The translations under genes were made by a program, and so were the position numbers. The notes below the pieces were generated by a model that searched no databases, was not told the DNA's origin, and saw only the letters and a program-made list of their open reading frames with translations. Shown here piece by piece: positions 1 to 7,400 of a DNA stretch of 12,091 bases. Position 1 is the stretch's first letter. Each line of letters opens with the position of its first letter. The stretch lies in contig SLGU01000356.1 in assembly GCA_007136525.1 (NCBI GenBank), positions 1 through 12,091 of the forward strand. The letters are read 5' to 3'. The DNA comes from Desulfobacteraceae bacterium. Its GTDB lineage: Bacteria > Desulfobacterota > Desulfobacteria > Desulfobacterales > Desulfosalsimonadaceae.

Positions 1-2
1 GC

Positions 3-422
3 GTCCGCGTCATGGGCCCGCCACCCGAAATCCGCACCGGGTGCGACCTGGTCATCGAATACCCGCTTATCGAGCATCTCAACATCATCCGGATGCTCGG
101 GGAGGCGGGCCTGGCCCCGATAAAAACCGTTCCGGTTTCAGGCCCGCTCCTTGAGCCGGTAGACATCTTTTTTACCCGTGACTTCGGGAAGTTCCTGATG
201 GTGCGGGCCGCGAACATGAAAATCACCATTGATAAAACATCCCTCGTCGTTGTAAACATATCCGGGGGCGGATGCCCGGACGTGCCTTTCCTGGCCAGGG
301 AAATGGTCGGGAAAACGCTGGACGGGGCACCCCGCCCCTGCAGCATCGGGCATACCCTCTGCGGGTATGCACTGGATTTGGCATACGCGGAAATCAAAAG
401 ACAAAGCCAATGTTTGCAGTAG
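3..422 (+). CDS. Conserved-looking protein of unknown function, probably 5'-truncated by the window edge
   Basis: I do not recognise this protein. The frame is open from the left edge to TAG at 420-422. The first ATG in view is at 12, but no ribosome binding site precedes it and the codons before it are open, so the gene probably begins outside the window. The visible 136 residues are soluble and alpha/beta-like, with a glycine run (ISGGGCPD, about residues 83-90 from ATG 12) and two late cysteines, one in HTLCGY. No signal peptide or membrane span is seen. It overlaps the next gene by 13 nt (410-422), which suggests translational coupling and a shared job. The segment LGEAGLAPIKTVPV loosely recalls small Se/S-carrier-like (DUF3343) proteins, but that resemblance is too weak for a call. 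GC-rich codon use matches the neighbours. Confident it is coding; function unknown. Confidence 0.7.
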   Translation, partial: VRVMGPPPEIRTGCDLVIEYPLIEHLNIIRMLGEAGLAPIKTVPVSGPLLEPVDIFFTRDFGKFLMVRAANMKITIDKTSLVVVNISGGGCPDVPFLAREMVGKTLDGAPRPCSIGHTLCGYALDLAYAEIKRQSQCLQ

Positions 423-1297
423 TCGGCACCGTGCCGGACGACCATTTTCCCATTGTCGCGGGCCCTGTTTCGGTGGCGGGTGACCGGATCGTCGTCAACA
501 GCCATGAAATTGACATCAATCGGGGTACGGCCGCCCTTCTTGCGGCTGCGGCCATGGTGTCCCGCTATATGGGAACAGGCGGGCCGGAGGCCTTTCTGGT
601 GGGAGACACGGGACGCGGCAACGGCAGCCGCAAGCTGTATGCGTATCTTGAAGAAACCCTACCCAAACGGTCCTATACCAGCCTCACGTTTCACTATATC
701 CAGCCCGATGTGGACTGGCACAACCGGGTCCTGTTCGCCGTGGATGAAATGGCAACACGCCCCGTTCTCATCGCGGACGCGGGCTTCATGTACGCGGCCA
801 AAATGAGCGGTCAGGCAGGGGCATACGATGTTTTCACCCCGGATATCGGCGAATTGGCATTCCTGGCGGATGAAACCGCACCCCACCCTTTTTATACCCG
901 CGGCTTCATATTCCATGAAAACAACCGGGCGCCGCAGCTGATCAAACGGGCTTACGCCCATCAAAACGCCGCCCGGTACCTCCTGGTGAAAGGGGCAGAA
1001 GACCTGGTGGCGGACCAGAGCGGCATCCTGGAGACGGTTTCGGAGCCCTGTATTGAAGCCCTGGAAGCCATCGGTGGCACCGGGGATATCATCACCGGAC
1101 TGGTTGCCGGCCTGACCGGCATGGGCCATGATATTCCCGCATCCTGCCGGGGCGCCATCCACGTCAGCCGGATGGCCGGCCGGATGGCAAACCCTGACCC
1201 CGGAACCCAGGTATTTGACATTATCCGGAAGATCCCTGATTGCCTGGAAGCTTTTTACGGCGCAGGCGGTGCGGTTGACAGCCCGGTCAGGATTTGA
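410..1297 (+). CDS. Ribokinase-fold protein resembling ADP-dependent NAD(P)H-hydrate dehydratase (NnrD/YjeF C-terminal-like)
   Basis: This is a 295-residue protein with the signature order of the YjeF C-terminal (NAD(P)HX dehydratase) branch of the ribokinase fold. IADAGF is at residues 121-126, where the family has a VDAD/ADA strand. FTPDIGEL is at 142-149 (family TPHPGE-like). VKGAED is at 193-198, and the phosphate-binding and catalytic GGTGD with ITGLVAGL is at 222-235. Known members use ADP or ATP to repair hydrated NAD(P)H. The NnrE epimerase domain found in bifunctional YjeF proteins is absent, and the N-terminal 110 residues diverge, so the substrate could differ (a sugar-kinase-like role is possible). 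I chose the ATG at 410 because the protein then opens with a clean beta-strand (MFAVVGTV). The same frame stays open further upstream but only as a shadow of the preceding gene. It overlaps that gene by 13 nt and overlaps the convergent MFS gene by 11 nt at the 3' end. Confidence 0.72.
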   Translation: MFAVVGTVPDDHFPIVAGPVSVAGDRIVVNSHEIDINRGTAALLAAAAMVSRYMGTGGPEAFLVGDTGRGNGSRKLYAYLEETLPKRSYTSLTFHYIQPDVDWHNRVLFAVDEMATRPVLIADAGFMYAAKMSGQAGAYDVFTPDIGELAFLADETAPHPFYTRGFIFHENNRAPQLIKRAYAHQNAARYLLVKGAEDLVADQSGILETVSEPCIEALEAIGGTGDIITGLVAGLTGMGHDIPASCRGAIHVSRMAGRMANPDPGTQVFDIIRKIPDCLEAFYGAGGAVDSPVRI

Positions 1298-2477
1298 AAA
1301 ACGCCGGCAGGCAGGCCCCGATACAGATTATCCCCCCCGTAATCACGATTCCGGCGGCAAACGAGCCTGCATCACCGGTGATCCCGATAAAGGCCGGGGT
1401 GATGCCCCCGCCGTATACAAACGCAATGGGAATGGTCATGGACACGGCCACGTTCCGGTGCGCCTCAGGCGTAATGGCGGACAGGAGGGCAAACCCCGCG
1501 GGGAAAAAGCCCGTGGATAAAGTCGCCTGGACGACCACGGCGCCTGAAAGCAATGCCGGGTTGTGGGTCAGGCCCATGAGCATCGTTGCAGCACCCGTTG
1601 CCCCCAGCATGGCAATGATGGTTCGCCTCGGCCCGTAATAATCTGATGCCCACCCGGCCGCAAGGGCCATGGCCAAACCGGGAATGCGCGAATAGGCCAG
1701 CAGGCTGTTGGCAAAACCCCGCTGAAAGCCTGCTTCATCGATCAGGTACAGGGGGAGCATGGTGTATATGCCCATGGTGCTGCTGATGGCCAGCCCGAAA
1801 AGAATCACCATGGCCCAGAAAGCGCGGCTGCCTGCAAGGGTCCGGAAAGCAGCCCCATCCGGGCGGGTGCCCGGGAAATCCCCGCCCCTGCCGGACACGG
1901 CAAACCACAGGCCGATGAAAAGGGCGGCGACCCCAACTGCACCCGGCATGGCACGCCAGGTATATGTTCTCAGGAAAACCTCGGCAATAAGGGGGGCTGA
2001 CACAAATGCCAGGTTGGGCGCCAATTCGTGGATGGACACGGCCTTGCCCCAATGCCGGGGATCCACCATTCCCATCAAAGCCGTTATGCCGGACGGCAGG
2101 TAAAGCCCTGCGCCGACGCCCAGAATAAACATGGACACCTGCAGATGCACGGGCCGGATTCCAAAAGCCATGAGCAGCAGCGCCACCCCCACTCCCCACG
2201 CAGACAGCACAATGGTCCGGCGATGAAAAATCACCGCGGAAATGTATCCCGAACCGATCAGGGCCGCGAAATACCCGAGTGACATGATCAAAAAAAGCGC
2301 CCCGGCCTGTGACGGGGTAATATCCATTTCCGAAACAATGCCCGGCATGAGCGGTGCGAGCATCACCCGGGACAAAAAGGTAAGGAAAAAAATAAGCGTG
2401 ACAAACAGGATCGGCGCAAGGGGGTCGAACCGGTAAAACGGGGGCGGCGAAACCTGATTTTTTTGTCTCTCAGGCAT
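1287..2477 (-). CDS. Major facilitator superfamily (MFS) transporter
   Basis: This 396-residue polytopic inner-membrane protein has about 12 hydrophobic segments, the usual MFS length. The first span starts near residue 20 (APILFVTLIFFLTFLSRVML). The canonical MFS loop motif is clear in the second half, AGWASDYYGPRRT between TM8 and TM9. The equivalent loop between TM2 and TM3 is degenerate (SGYISAVIFHRRT) and lacks the usual aspartate, which is common in one half of MFS proteins. Substrate cannot be read from sequence, and uptake versus efflux is open. The ATG at 2477 is the only plausible start; the ribosome binding site is weak. The gene lies downstream of the thioesterase gene on the same strand, but a 147-150 bp palindromic element sits in the 194-bp gap and may uncouple the two. 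Its stop overlaps the convergent kinase-fold gene by 11 nt. Confidence 0.9.
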   Translation of the reverse strand: MPERQKNQVSPPPFYRFDPLAPILFVTLIFFLTFLSRVMLAPLMPGIVSEMDITPSQAGALFLIMSLGYFAALIGSGYISAVIFHRRTIVLSAWGVGVALLLMAFGIRPVHLQVSMFILGVGAGLYLPSGITALMGMVDPRHWGKAVSIHELAPNLAFVSAPLIAEVFLRTYTWRAMPGAVGVAALFIGLWFAVSGRGGDFPGTRPDGAAFRTLAGSRAFWAMVILFGLAISSTMGIYTMLPLYLIDEAGFQRGFANSLLAYSRIPGLAMALAAGWASDYYGPRRTIIAMLGATGAATMLMGLTHNPALLSGAVVVQATLSTGFFPAGFALLSAITPEAHRNVAVSMTIPIAFVYGGGITPAFIGITGDAGSFAAGIVITGGIICIGACLPAFFKS

Positions 2478-2489
2478 AAGATATTCTGT

Positions 2490-2499
2490 TCAGGAATTG
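2490..2499. repeat. Left flanking direct repeat of palindromic element copy 1
   Basis: TCAGGAATTG here is repeated exactly at 2650-2659, on the far side of the palindromic element. This is what a 10-bp target-site duplication would look like. The repeat lies just upstream of the MFS start codon, which is transcribed leftward. Confidence 0.6.
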
Positions 2500-2500
2500 A

Positions 2501-2649
2501 TGGACCTGTAAAAAGTCGTTTTCAGACGGCTTTGTAAAAAGTTAAAGATCAAGGCGCGCGCAATTTTTGAAGAATGGATAGTACTTATGCGTACGTGAGA
2601 TTCTTCAAAGATTGCTCGCAACGCAGATATTGGGCTTTTTACGAAGTCG
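2501..2649. mobile_element. MITE-like palindromic element, copy 1
   Basis: This is a non-coding near-palindrome of about 149 bp. The central arms GCAATTTTTGAAGAAT (about 2560-2575) and ATTCTTCAAAGATTGC (about 2603-2618) pair with one mismatch around a loop containing GTAC-TTATGC-GTAC. Outer arms also pair: GACGGCTTTGTAAAAAG at 2525-2541 against the reverse complement of the right end, GACGACTTCGTAAAAAG. The extreme ends (CCTGTAAAAAG and CTTTTTACGAAG) pair as imperfect terminal inverted repeats. The core 2525-2651 is ungapped-alignable with copy 2 (8818-8944) at 112 of 127 bases by hand count. Direct repeats TCAGGAATTG flank it. No transposase is encoded, so it would need one in trans. As RNA it could fold into a long hairpin and might attenuate transcription from the thioesterase gene into the MFS gene; that is inference. 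Confidence 0.72.
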
Positions 2650-2659
2650 TCAGGAATTG
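2650..2659. repeat. Right flanking direct repeat of palindromic element copy 1
   Basis: TCAGGAATTG is an exact second copy of the sequence at 2490-2499. It lies between the element and the thioesterase stop codon at 2672. Confidence 0.6.
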
Positions 2660-2671
2660 TTTCAGCGGCAT

Positions 2672-3121
2672 TCAGGCTTCCATGGCGCGCAACTGGTAGG
2701 TGCCTTTCATCACGGCCACCACTTCGCCGTTGGCATCCATGATGTCCCCTTCGAGAATATAGTCGGCCTTGCCCTTTTCCGCGGCCTCATCCTCAATGCG
2801 GGCGATATCGGATTCGGCCAGCCGGACCTCGATGCGCACGTCCGTGGTGGCCGGCCGGCGAAAGCGGATGTACACGTCCTTGACGATCGGGTAGTACCGG
2901 GTCATGTCAAAGGAGGTGAGAAACATGGCCCCGCCGGTGACCTCCCCAACTGAAAAAAGGGCACCTGCATACATGATCCCGATATGGTTGGTATTTCCTT
3001 CTATGGGCATGGTCGTCACAACCCGACCCCGCTCCAGGACCGGGGCTTTAAGGCCGGCCCGCCTCACAAAATCCACGGTTGTTTCGACCAGGTTGCGCGC
3101 ATCTTCTATTGGCAGCATCAT
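2672..3121 (-). CDS. PaaI/DUF4442-type hotdog-fold thioesterase-like protein
   Basis: This 149-residue cytoplasmic protein has the length of a single hotdog domain. The central helix motif NHIGIMYAGALFSVGEVTGGA (residues 45-65) is the hallmark. His46, the small glycine turn and Glu60 sit where PaaI-type acyl-CoA thioesterases place substrate-binding and catalytic residues. Later strands follow the usual pattern (VKDVYIRFRRPA; ADYILEGDIMDANGEVVAVMKGTYQLR). The family hydrolyses acyl- or aryl-CoA thioesters; the substrate is unknown and some relatives have no demonstrated activity. Two ATG codons stand in tandem at 3121 and 3118. A GGAG (complement of 3130-3133) lies 8 nt upstream of the first, so I take 3121. 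The MFS gene follows on the same strand beyond the palindromic element. Confidence 0.85.
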   Translation of the reverse strand: MMLPIEDARNLVETTVDFVRRAGLKAPVLERGRVVTTMPIEGNTNHIGIMYAGALFSVGEVTGGAMFLTSFDMTRYYPIVKDVYIRFRRPATTDVRIEVRLAESDIARIEDEAAEKGKADYILEGDIMDANGEVVAVMKGTYQLRAMEA

Positions 3122-3193
3122 CAGGTAAGCTCCATTTCAAGGTTAACGGGTGCCGGGTGTTGCCCGCAGCAACAATTGCAGGGGCTTCGACCC

Positions 3194-3219
3194 GGGAGAC
3201 AGACTGGAAGTCTGTCCCC
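3194..3219. repeat. Perfect short hairpin (REP-like)
   Basis: GACAGACT (3198-3205), loop GGA, then AGTCTGTC (3209-3216) form a perfect 8-bp stem. Two further G-C pairs flank it after one mismatch (3195-3196 with 3218-3219). A G-run follows rather than a T-run, so it is not a standard rightward terminator. It may be a REP-type repeat or a structure in the thioesterase 5' region. Confidence 0.5.
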
Positions 3220-3236
3220 TGGGGGGTCTGCAAATA

Positions 3237-3264
3237 CGACCCCGATACCGACCCCGACCCCGAG
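3237..3264. repeat. CGANNN hexamer array 1
   Basis: There are four full 6-bp units plus a partial one, in register: CGACCC, CGATAC, CGACCC, CGACCC, CGAG. Every unit keeps CGA and varies the last three bases. It lies about 100 bp before a second array with the same CGANNN register. Confidence 0.65.
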
Positions 3265-3363
3265 AGGCTGAACAACCTTTTGGGGGAAATTGTCCTTTTG
3301 AATAACGATGGTCGATTATCTTTTTGCGTCCAGGCGTTATAAACCCATCTCAAAATTGTCTTT

Positions 3364-3399
3364 CGATTGCGATCCCGATTTCGATTTCGATTTCGATTG
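3364..3399. repeat. CGANNN hexamer array 2
   Basis: There are six uninterrupted 6-bp units: CGATTG, CGATCC, CGATTT, CGATTT, CGATTT, CGATTG. The CGA core is shared with array 1, but the variable triplet is T-rich here and C-rich there. Possible roles are a slippage-prone microsatellite or a repeated binding site; nothing in the sequence decides. Confidence 0.7.
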
Positions 3400-3471
3400 T
3401 CCAAACAAGCGAAAAAAGGGCTTCCTGAAAAAACCTGGCAATCATAGAATACATGCTATATCATATCCTTA

Positions 3472-3477
3472 TATAAT
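3472..3477 (+). promoter_or_regulatory. Possible -10 box (TATAAT)
   Basis: A perfect sigma-70 -10 hexamer sits in a locally AT-rich patch, 42 bp before a 26-codon ORF and 263 bp before the cyclophilin gene. The best -35 at 18-bp spacing (3448-3453, AATACA) matches only the ACA half of TTGACA, so promoter activity is uncertain. Confidence 0.3.
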
Positions 3478-3519
3478 CCCCAACATAAAACCCGCCAACA
3501 CCCCAACAAAGGATGGATC

Positions 3520-3600
3520 ATGAACTGCCCTATATGCAGCAGGCCTTTGTCGCGAAAAGAAAATCATGCCCATGCCACCCCGTCGACCATCTGGGGATAA
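3520..3600 (+). CDS. Possible 26-residue CPIC-motif peptide or decayed zinc-ribbon gene start
   Basis: ATG at 3520 opens a 26-codon frame ending in TAA at 3598-3600. The product begins MNCPICSRPLSRKENH, which looks like the first knuckle (CPxC) of a zinc-ribbon protein. An AAAGGA (3508-3513) lies 6 nt before the ATG, one of the better ribosome binding sites in the window, and a TATAAT lies further upstream. A different frame starting within it (from 3566) continues with DNSCCRRTKCHQ, a second cysteine cluster. The stretch could therefore be a frameshifted zinc-ribbon gene rather than an intact small protein. It is equally possible that the match is chance. No function is assigned. Confidence 0.3.
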   Translation: MNCPICSRPLSRKENHAHATPSTIWG

Positions 3601-3684
3601 TTCATGCTGCCGCCGGACAAAATGCCACCAACCCGTCAAAAACCCTTTACACGCCCGTGGATTTCGATTATCGCTTTTATTCGG

Positions 3685-3704
3685 AACCGGGCTAACCCGG
3701 TTTT
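3685..3704 (+). terminator. Weak terminator-like hairpin before the cyclophilin gene
   Basis: AACCGGG (3685-3691), loop CTAA and CCCGGTT (3696-3702) form a perfect 7-bp stem followed by only a short T tract (3701-3704). It could end transcription of the small upstream ORF or be a 5' leader structure of the cyclophilin mRNA. Confidence 0.3.
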
Positions 3705-3740
3705 GGACATTGATCACTTATTCACGGGAGAGCGTTTATC

Positions 3741-4406
3741 ATGCTGAAACGTTTGTTGATTGCCACTGTTGCATCTGTAGGTGCCGTATTGCTTTTTGCG
3801 GGGCTTGTTTTTCCGCCTGAGTGCCGCGCCGAAGAAAACGTGATACGGGTAAGAATGGAAACAAGCAGAGGGGTTATCATACTGGAATTGAACCAGGAAA
3901 AAGCCCCCATTACCGTTGCCAATTTTCTGCAGTATGTGGACGACGAATTCTATGATGGTTTGATTTTTCACAGGGTTTTAAGGGATTTTGTCATCCAGGG
4001 CGGCGGGTTCGACAAAAATATGCAGCAAAAACAGACACGGGCCCCCATCCAGAACGAAGCCGGCAACGGGCTTTCCAACGAGGCTTACACCATTGCCATG
4101 GCCCGCACCGAGAATCCGCATTCTGCCACATCGCAGTTTTATATCAACCTGAAAGACAACCTTTCTTTAGATAAAAGCCCTGAAAGCCCCGGATACGCGG
4201 TGTTCGGAAAGGTTGTCCACGGAAAAGACGTTGTGGATGCCATCGGCAGGGTCAATACGACTGTTATTGCCGGCTACCCCGATGTGCCGGCCAAATCGGT
4301 GGTCATCCGTAACGTTTCAAGAACAACCGTGGACGATGACGGGTCCGGGGGCGGGGGCGGCGGCAGCAGCGGCAGCAGCACCTGCTTTGTCGGCATGCTG
4401 CGCTGA
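3741..4406 (+). CDS. Exported cyclophilin-type peptidyl-prolyl cis-trans isomerase with Gly/Ser-Cys tail
   Basis: This 221-residue protein is predicted to catalyse prolyl-peptide isomerisation in the periplasm. Residues 1-30 form a signal peptide (KR, then a hydrophobic core) with a likely cleavage after CRA. The cyclophilin domain spans about 34-194. It has FHRV at 76-79 (containing the catalytic Arg), QGGGF at 86-90, MARTENPHSATSQFYINL at 120-137 and the closing VFGKVVHGKDVVDAI. The length fits bacterial PpiA/PpiB-like enzymes apart from the C-terminus, which adds an acidic hinge (VDDD), a Gly/Ser run (201-213) and TCFVGMLR. That resembles a shortened version of the Gly-rich CFI/CFV tails common on exported proteins. 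GGGAG (3726-3730) precedes the ATG by 10 nt. The gene is monocistronic and convergent with the RND operon, 45 nt away. Confidence 0.93.
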   Translation: MLKRLLIATVASVGAVLLFAGLVFPPECRAEENVIRVRMETSRGVIILELNQEKAPITVANFLQYVDDEFYDGLIFHRVLRDFVIQGGGFDKNMQQKQTRAPIQNEAGNGLSNEAYTIAMARTENPHSATSQFYINLKDNLSLDKSPESPGYAVFGKVVHGKDVVDAIGRVNTTVIAGYPDVPAKSVVIRNVSRTTVDDDGSGGGGGGSSGSSTCFVGMLR

Positions 4407-4451
4407 ACCGATCGTTTTTCCCACCTCCGACCGCATGCCTGTGCCGTCTTC

Positions 4452-7400
4452 TCAGGCTGCATAAAGGCGCCCCCTGAGCCGGTCGAGCCAGACATACATG
4501 GCCGGCACGTAGGCCAGGGTCAGGAATGTGGAAATGACCAGGCCGGAAATGGCGACCACGGCCAGCGGGGACAGCCTTTCCAGGCCGACCGCCAGCTCCA
4601 TGGCGATGGGAAGCATGCCGGCGATGGTTGAAAATGCGGTCATCAGGATGGGCCGGGTCCGCAGGCGAATGGCGTTTTCTACAGCCTCAAACATCCCGCT
4701 TCCATCCCGGCGCGCAGCCTCGATAAACTCGACGAGCAGAATGGAATTGTTGACTACGATGCCGGACATGAGGATCATCCCCATGTTCGCGGCCATTGAA
4801 AATGTCTGGCCCGCCAGCATCATTCCCCACGGAATCCCGATAAACGCCAGCGGGATTGCCGACATGATCATCACCGGACCGGACCACGACCGGAAAGCAA
4901 CCACCAGCGAGAAATACAAAAGCAGCAGCGACAAGCCGAGAGAACCGCTCAGCCTCGAAAACGTCTCATTCATATGGGTTACTTCCCCCTGCCGGGTGAT
5001 CTCATATCCGCCCGGCAGCGCCATACCTGAAAGCACGGTTTCAGCCTGACCGTCGAGATACGAAATCGGGGCCTTTTCCCGGTAGGCAATGACATTGATC
5101 GTGGGCTGAAGGTTTTCCCGCGTGATCCGGGTTTGCCTGAATATATGGCCGATCCGGGCAATATCGCCCAGATATACGATCCCGGCGGGCGTCAGGATCT
5201 CAAGAGCGGCGAGCGCATGAACATCCGTCACAGTCCCGGGGTCATATGCCACCCGCACGGGATACCCATCCTGGCCGCGCACCCTGAAATTGGCGGCCAC
5301 CCTACCGGTTGTTGCGGCATAAAGTGCATCCGCCGCATGCTGATAGCTGATGCCGTAGCGCCGGGCGATGGTTTCGTCGATGTCTACGACCACTTCCCGC
5401 TTCGTCATATCCCAGGTTTTTGATACAGACTTGAGCCCCTTTACCCGGTAAAGCCGATTCCGTACGTCGTTGGCAAGCCCGTCCAGCACCCGTGGGTCCG
5501 GCCCGGATATCATGATGTCGACAGGCGCTGCAATGGCGGCCAGGGGCGTTGCCCCATACTCGTAGACATGAACTGTTTTAAATTCCGGAATCTGAGAAAA
5601 AACCGACTTCAGACGTTGCTGAATATCCCATATGGAAAGTTCCCTTTCAAAGCGGTTGACAAAATGAATTGTCATAACGCCCTCCTGGGCGGTATTTTCC
5701 GCGCCGAAACTGATCACGCCCGGCTCCGAGCCTACAGCTGATGTACTCATCAGGTAGCCGGGCATATCAAGGATGCTTTCGTGCACCCTGCCCAGCGCTG
5801 CCTCTGTCCGGGCAACGGCGGTATTGGGCCACGTTTCAAAAGACACTTTGATGATGCCCGTATCCATGGGGGGCATGAGATCCCGGCCGGCCTTGGGTAT
5901 CTGCCGCAGACCGATGGCAAGAAGCACCAGCAGCACGGGCAGGATCACGAAAAACCATTTTGTGGCGCCCGTTCGGAACAACCTGATCATCACGCCCGAA
6001 AGGGGCTCGATGATCAGATTCTGCCCCTTTTCCACGAACCGCTCGACCCGGTTGGCGCCGGAAGATGGCTTGATCAGGTACCGGGCCATAAGGGGGATAA
6101 TGGTCACCGATGAAACAAATGACGCCAGGAGGGCCATGGTGAGAACCGCGGCCAACGGGCCAAGGATCTTTCCGGCATACCCGCCCACAAATATGATGGG
6201 CAAGAGCACTGAAATGGTCGTGACGGTGCCGGCCAGACTTGCCGGAAAAATCTGTACAGTGCCGTCGATGACGGCCTTTTGGCGCGCATCAGCCAATTCG
6301 CCGGGGGCATTCTTTTCAATCAGGCCCTCCCGCCAGCGCCGATCGATATTTTCAATCACCACCACGGCATCGTCAACAAGGAGCCCCACCGCAAGGATAA
6401 CGGCGGTCATGGTGACGATATCGAGTTCGAAACCCAAAAGTTTCATTCCCGCAAAGGTCAGAAGAAAGGTAAACGGGATCGATACGGCGGCAAGCAGCGT
6501 GATCCGCATCCGCGCCAGGAAGAAAAAAATGACTGCCACGGTCAAAAAAACGGCGCTCCTGAGGGCTGAAAACAGGTTGGATACGGAGGTGCGGATCAGA
6601 TCGCCCTGGGTATCGACGACTTCAAAGGAGACTCCCGGGAACATGGCATTGATCCCTGGCAGCCCGGCTTCCACGGATTCCAGGGTGGCCATGACGTTTC
6701 CGTTTTCCGGGCGCAGGATATTCAAACCGATGGCGGGTTTTCCGTTGCCGTAGAAAAAAGATTTCCTTTCTTCTACGCCGGGCTGTATAGCGGCGATGTC
6801 TTTCAGCAGGATCTCCCCGCCGCCGGGATCCGCTCCCACCACGATCCCCCCGAGTTCATGGGCGAAAGATTTCTCCCCTTCCACGCGGATCAGCAGTTCG
6901 TTGTCTGCTCCCACCAGGGTTCCGCCCGGAATGTTTCTGTGAGATGCCGCGATGGCGGACACGATGTCCGCCGGGAGAATACGGTAAGCAGACGCCCGGC
7001 TCCTGTCGACAACCACCTGTAATTCGGGGGCGTACCCCCCGAACACCTCGACATCGGCCACGCCGTCGAGCCTCAACAGCGCTTCGCGGATCTCGTTGTC
7101 GCACAACTGCCGCACTTTTGCCATGGTGAGGGGGGAGCCGGGTGCAGGGGCCGCCCCAAGGGTCACCACCGGCGATGCCGCGTCGGTTATCCTGAAAATA
7201 ACCGGTGCGTTGACGTCTTCGGGAAGCTGGGACATGATCCGGTCCAGGGCGGTGCCCACATCCGTTACCGCTGCATCCAGACCCTTTTCATATTCAAACT
7301 CCACCGTGAGCGCAGCGGCTTCATCGCGCACGGAAGCGCGTACCCGTCTCACGCCGTCTATGGATGCCAAGGCTTTTTCAGCCTTTCTGGAAACCCTGTC

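Larger units (their letters stand above)
3122..3519. other. Gene-poor intergenic stretch with hairpin and hexamer repeats
   Basis: I see no credible protein gene here. Open frames in this stretch run through low-complexity repeats (translating to NRNRNR or DFDFDF) and have no ribosome binding site or family resemblance. The region contains a perfect 8-bp hairpin, two CGANNN hexamer arrays and, near its right end, a TATAAT box; these are listed separately. It must also contain the promoter of the leftward thioesterase gene, for which no convincing -35/-10 pair was found. A lone TATAAC lies on the minus strand at 3336-3341. Confidence 0.6.

Noticed and set aside
3048..3404. 118-codon minus-strand frame through the intergenic gap
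   Set aside because: Its N-terminus is a translation of the hexamer repeat (NRNRNRDRNR), it overlaps the start of the well-supported thioesterase gene, and it has no recognisable domain.
5773..6753. 326-codon plus-strand frame inside the RND pump gene
   Set aside because: It is antisense to conserved transmembrane and porter sequence of the pump, and its Arg/Ser/Thr-rich translation resembles no family.
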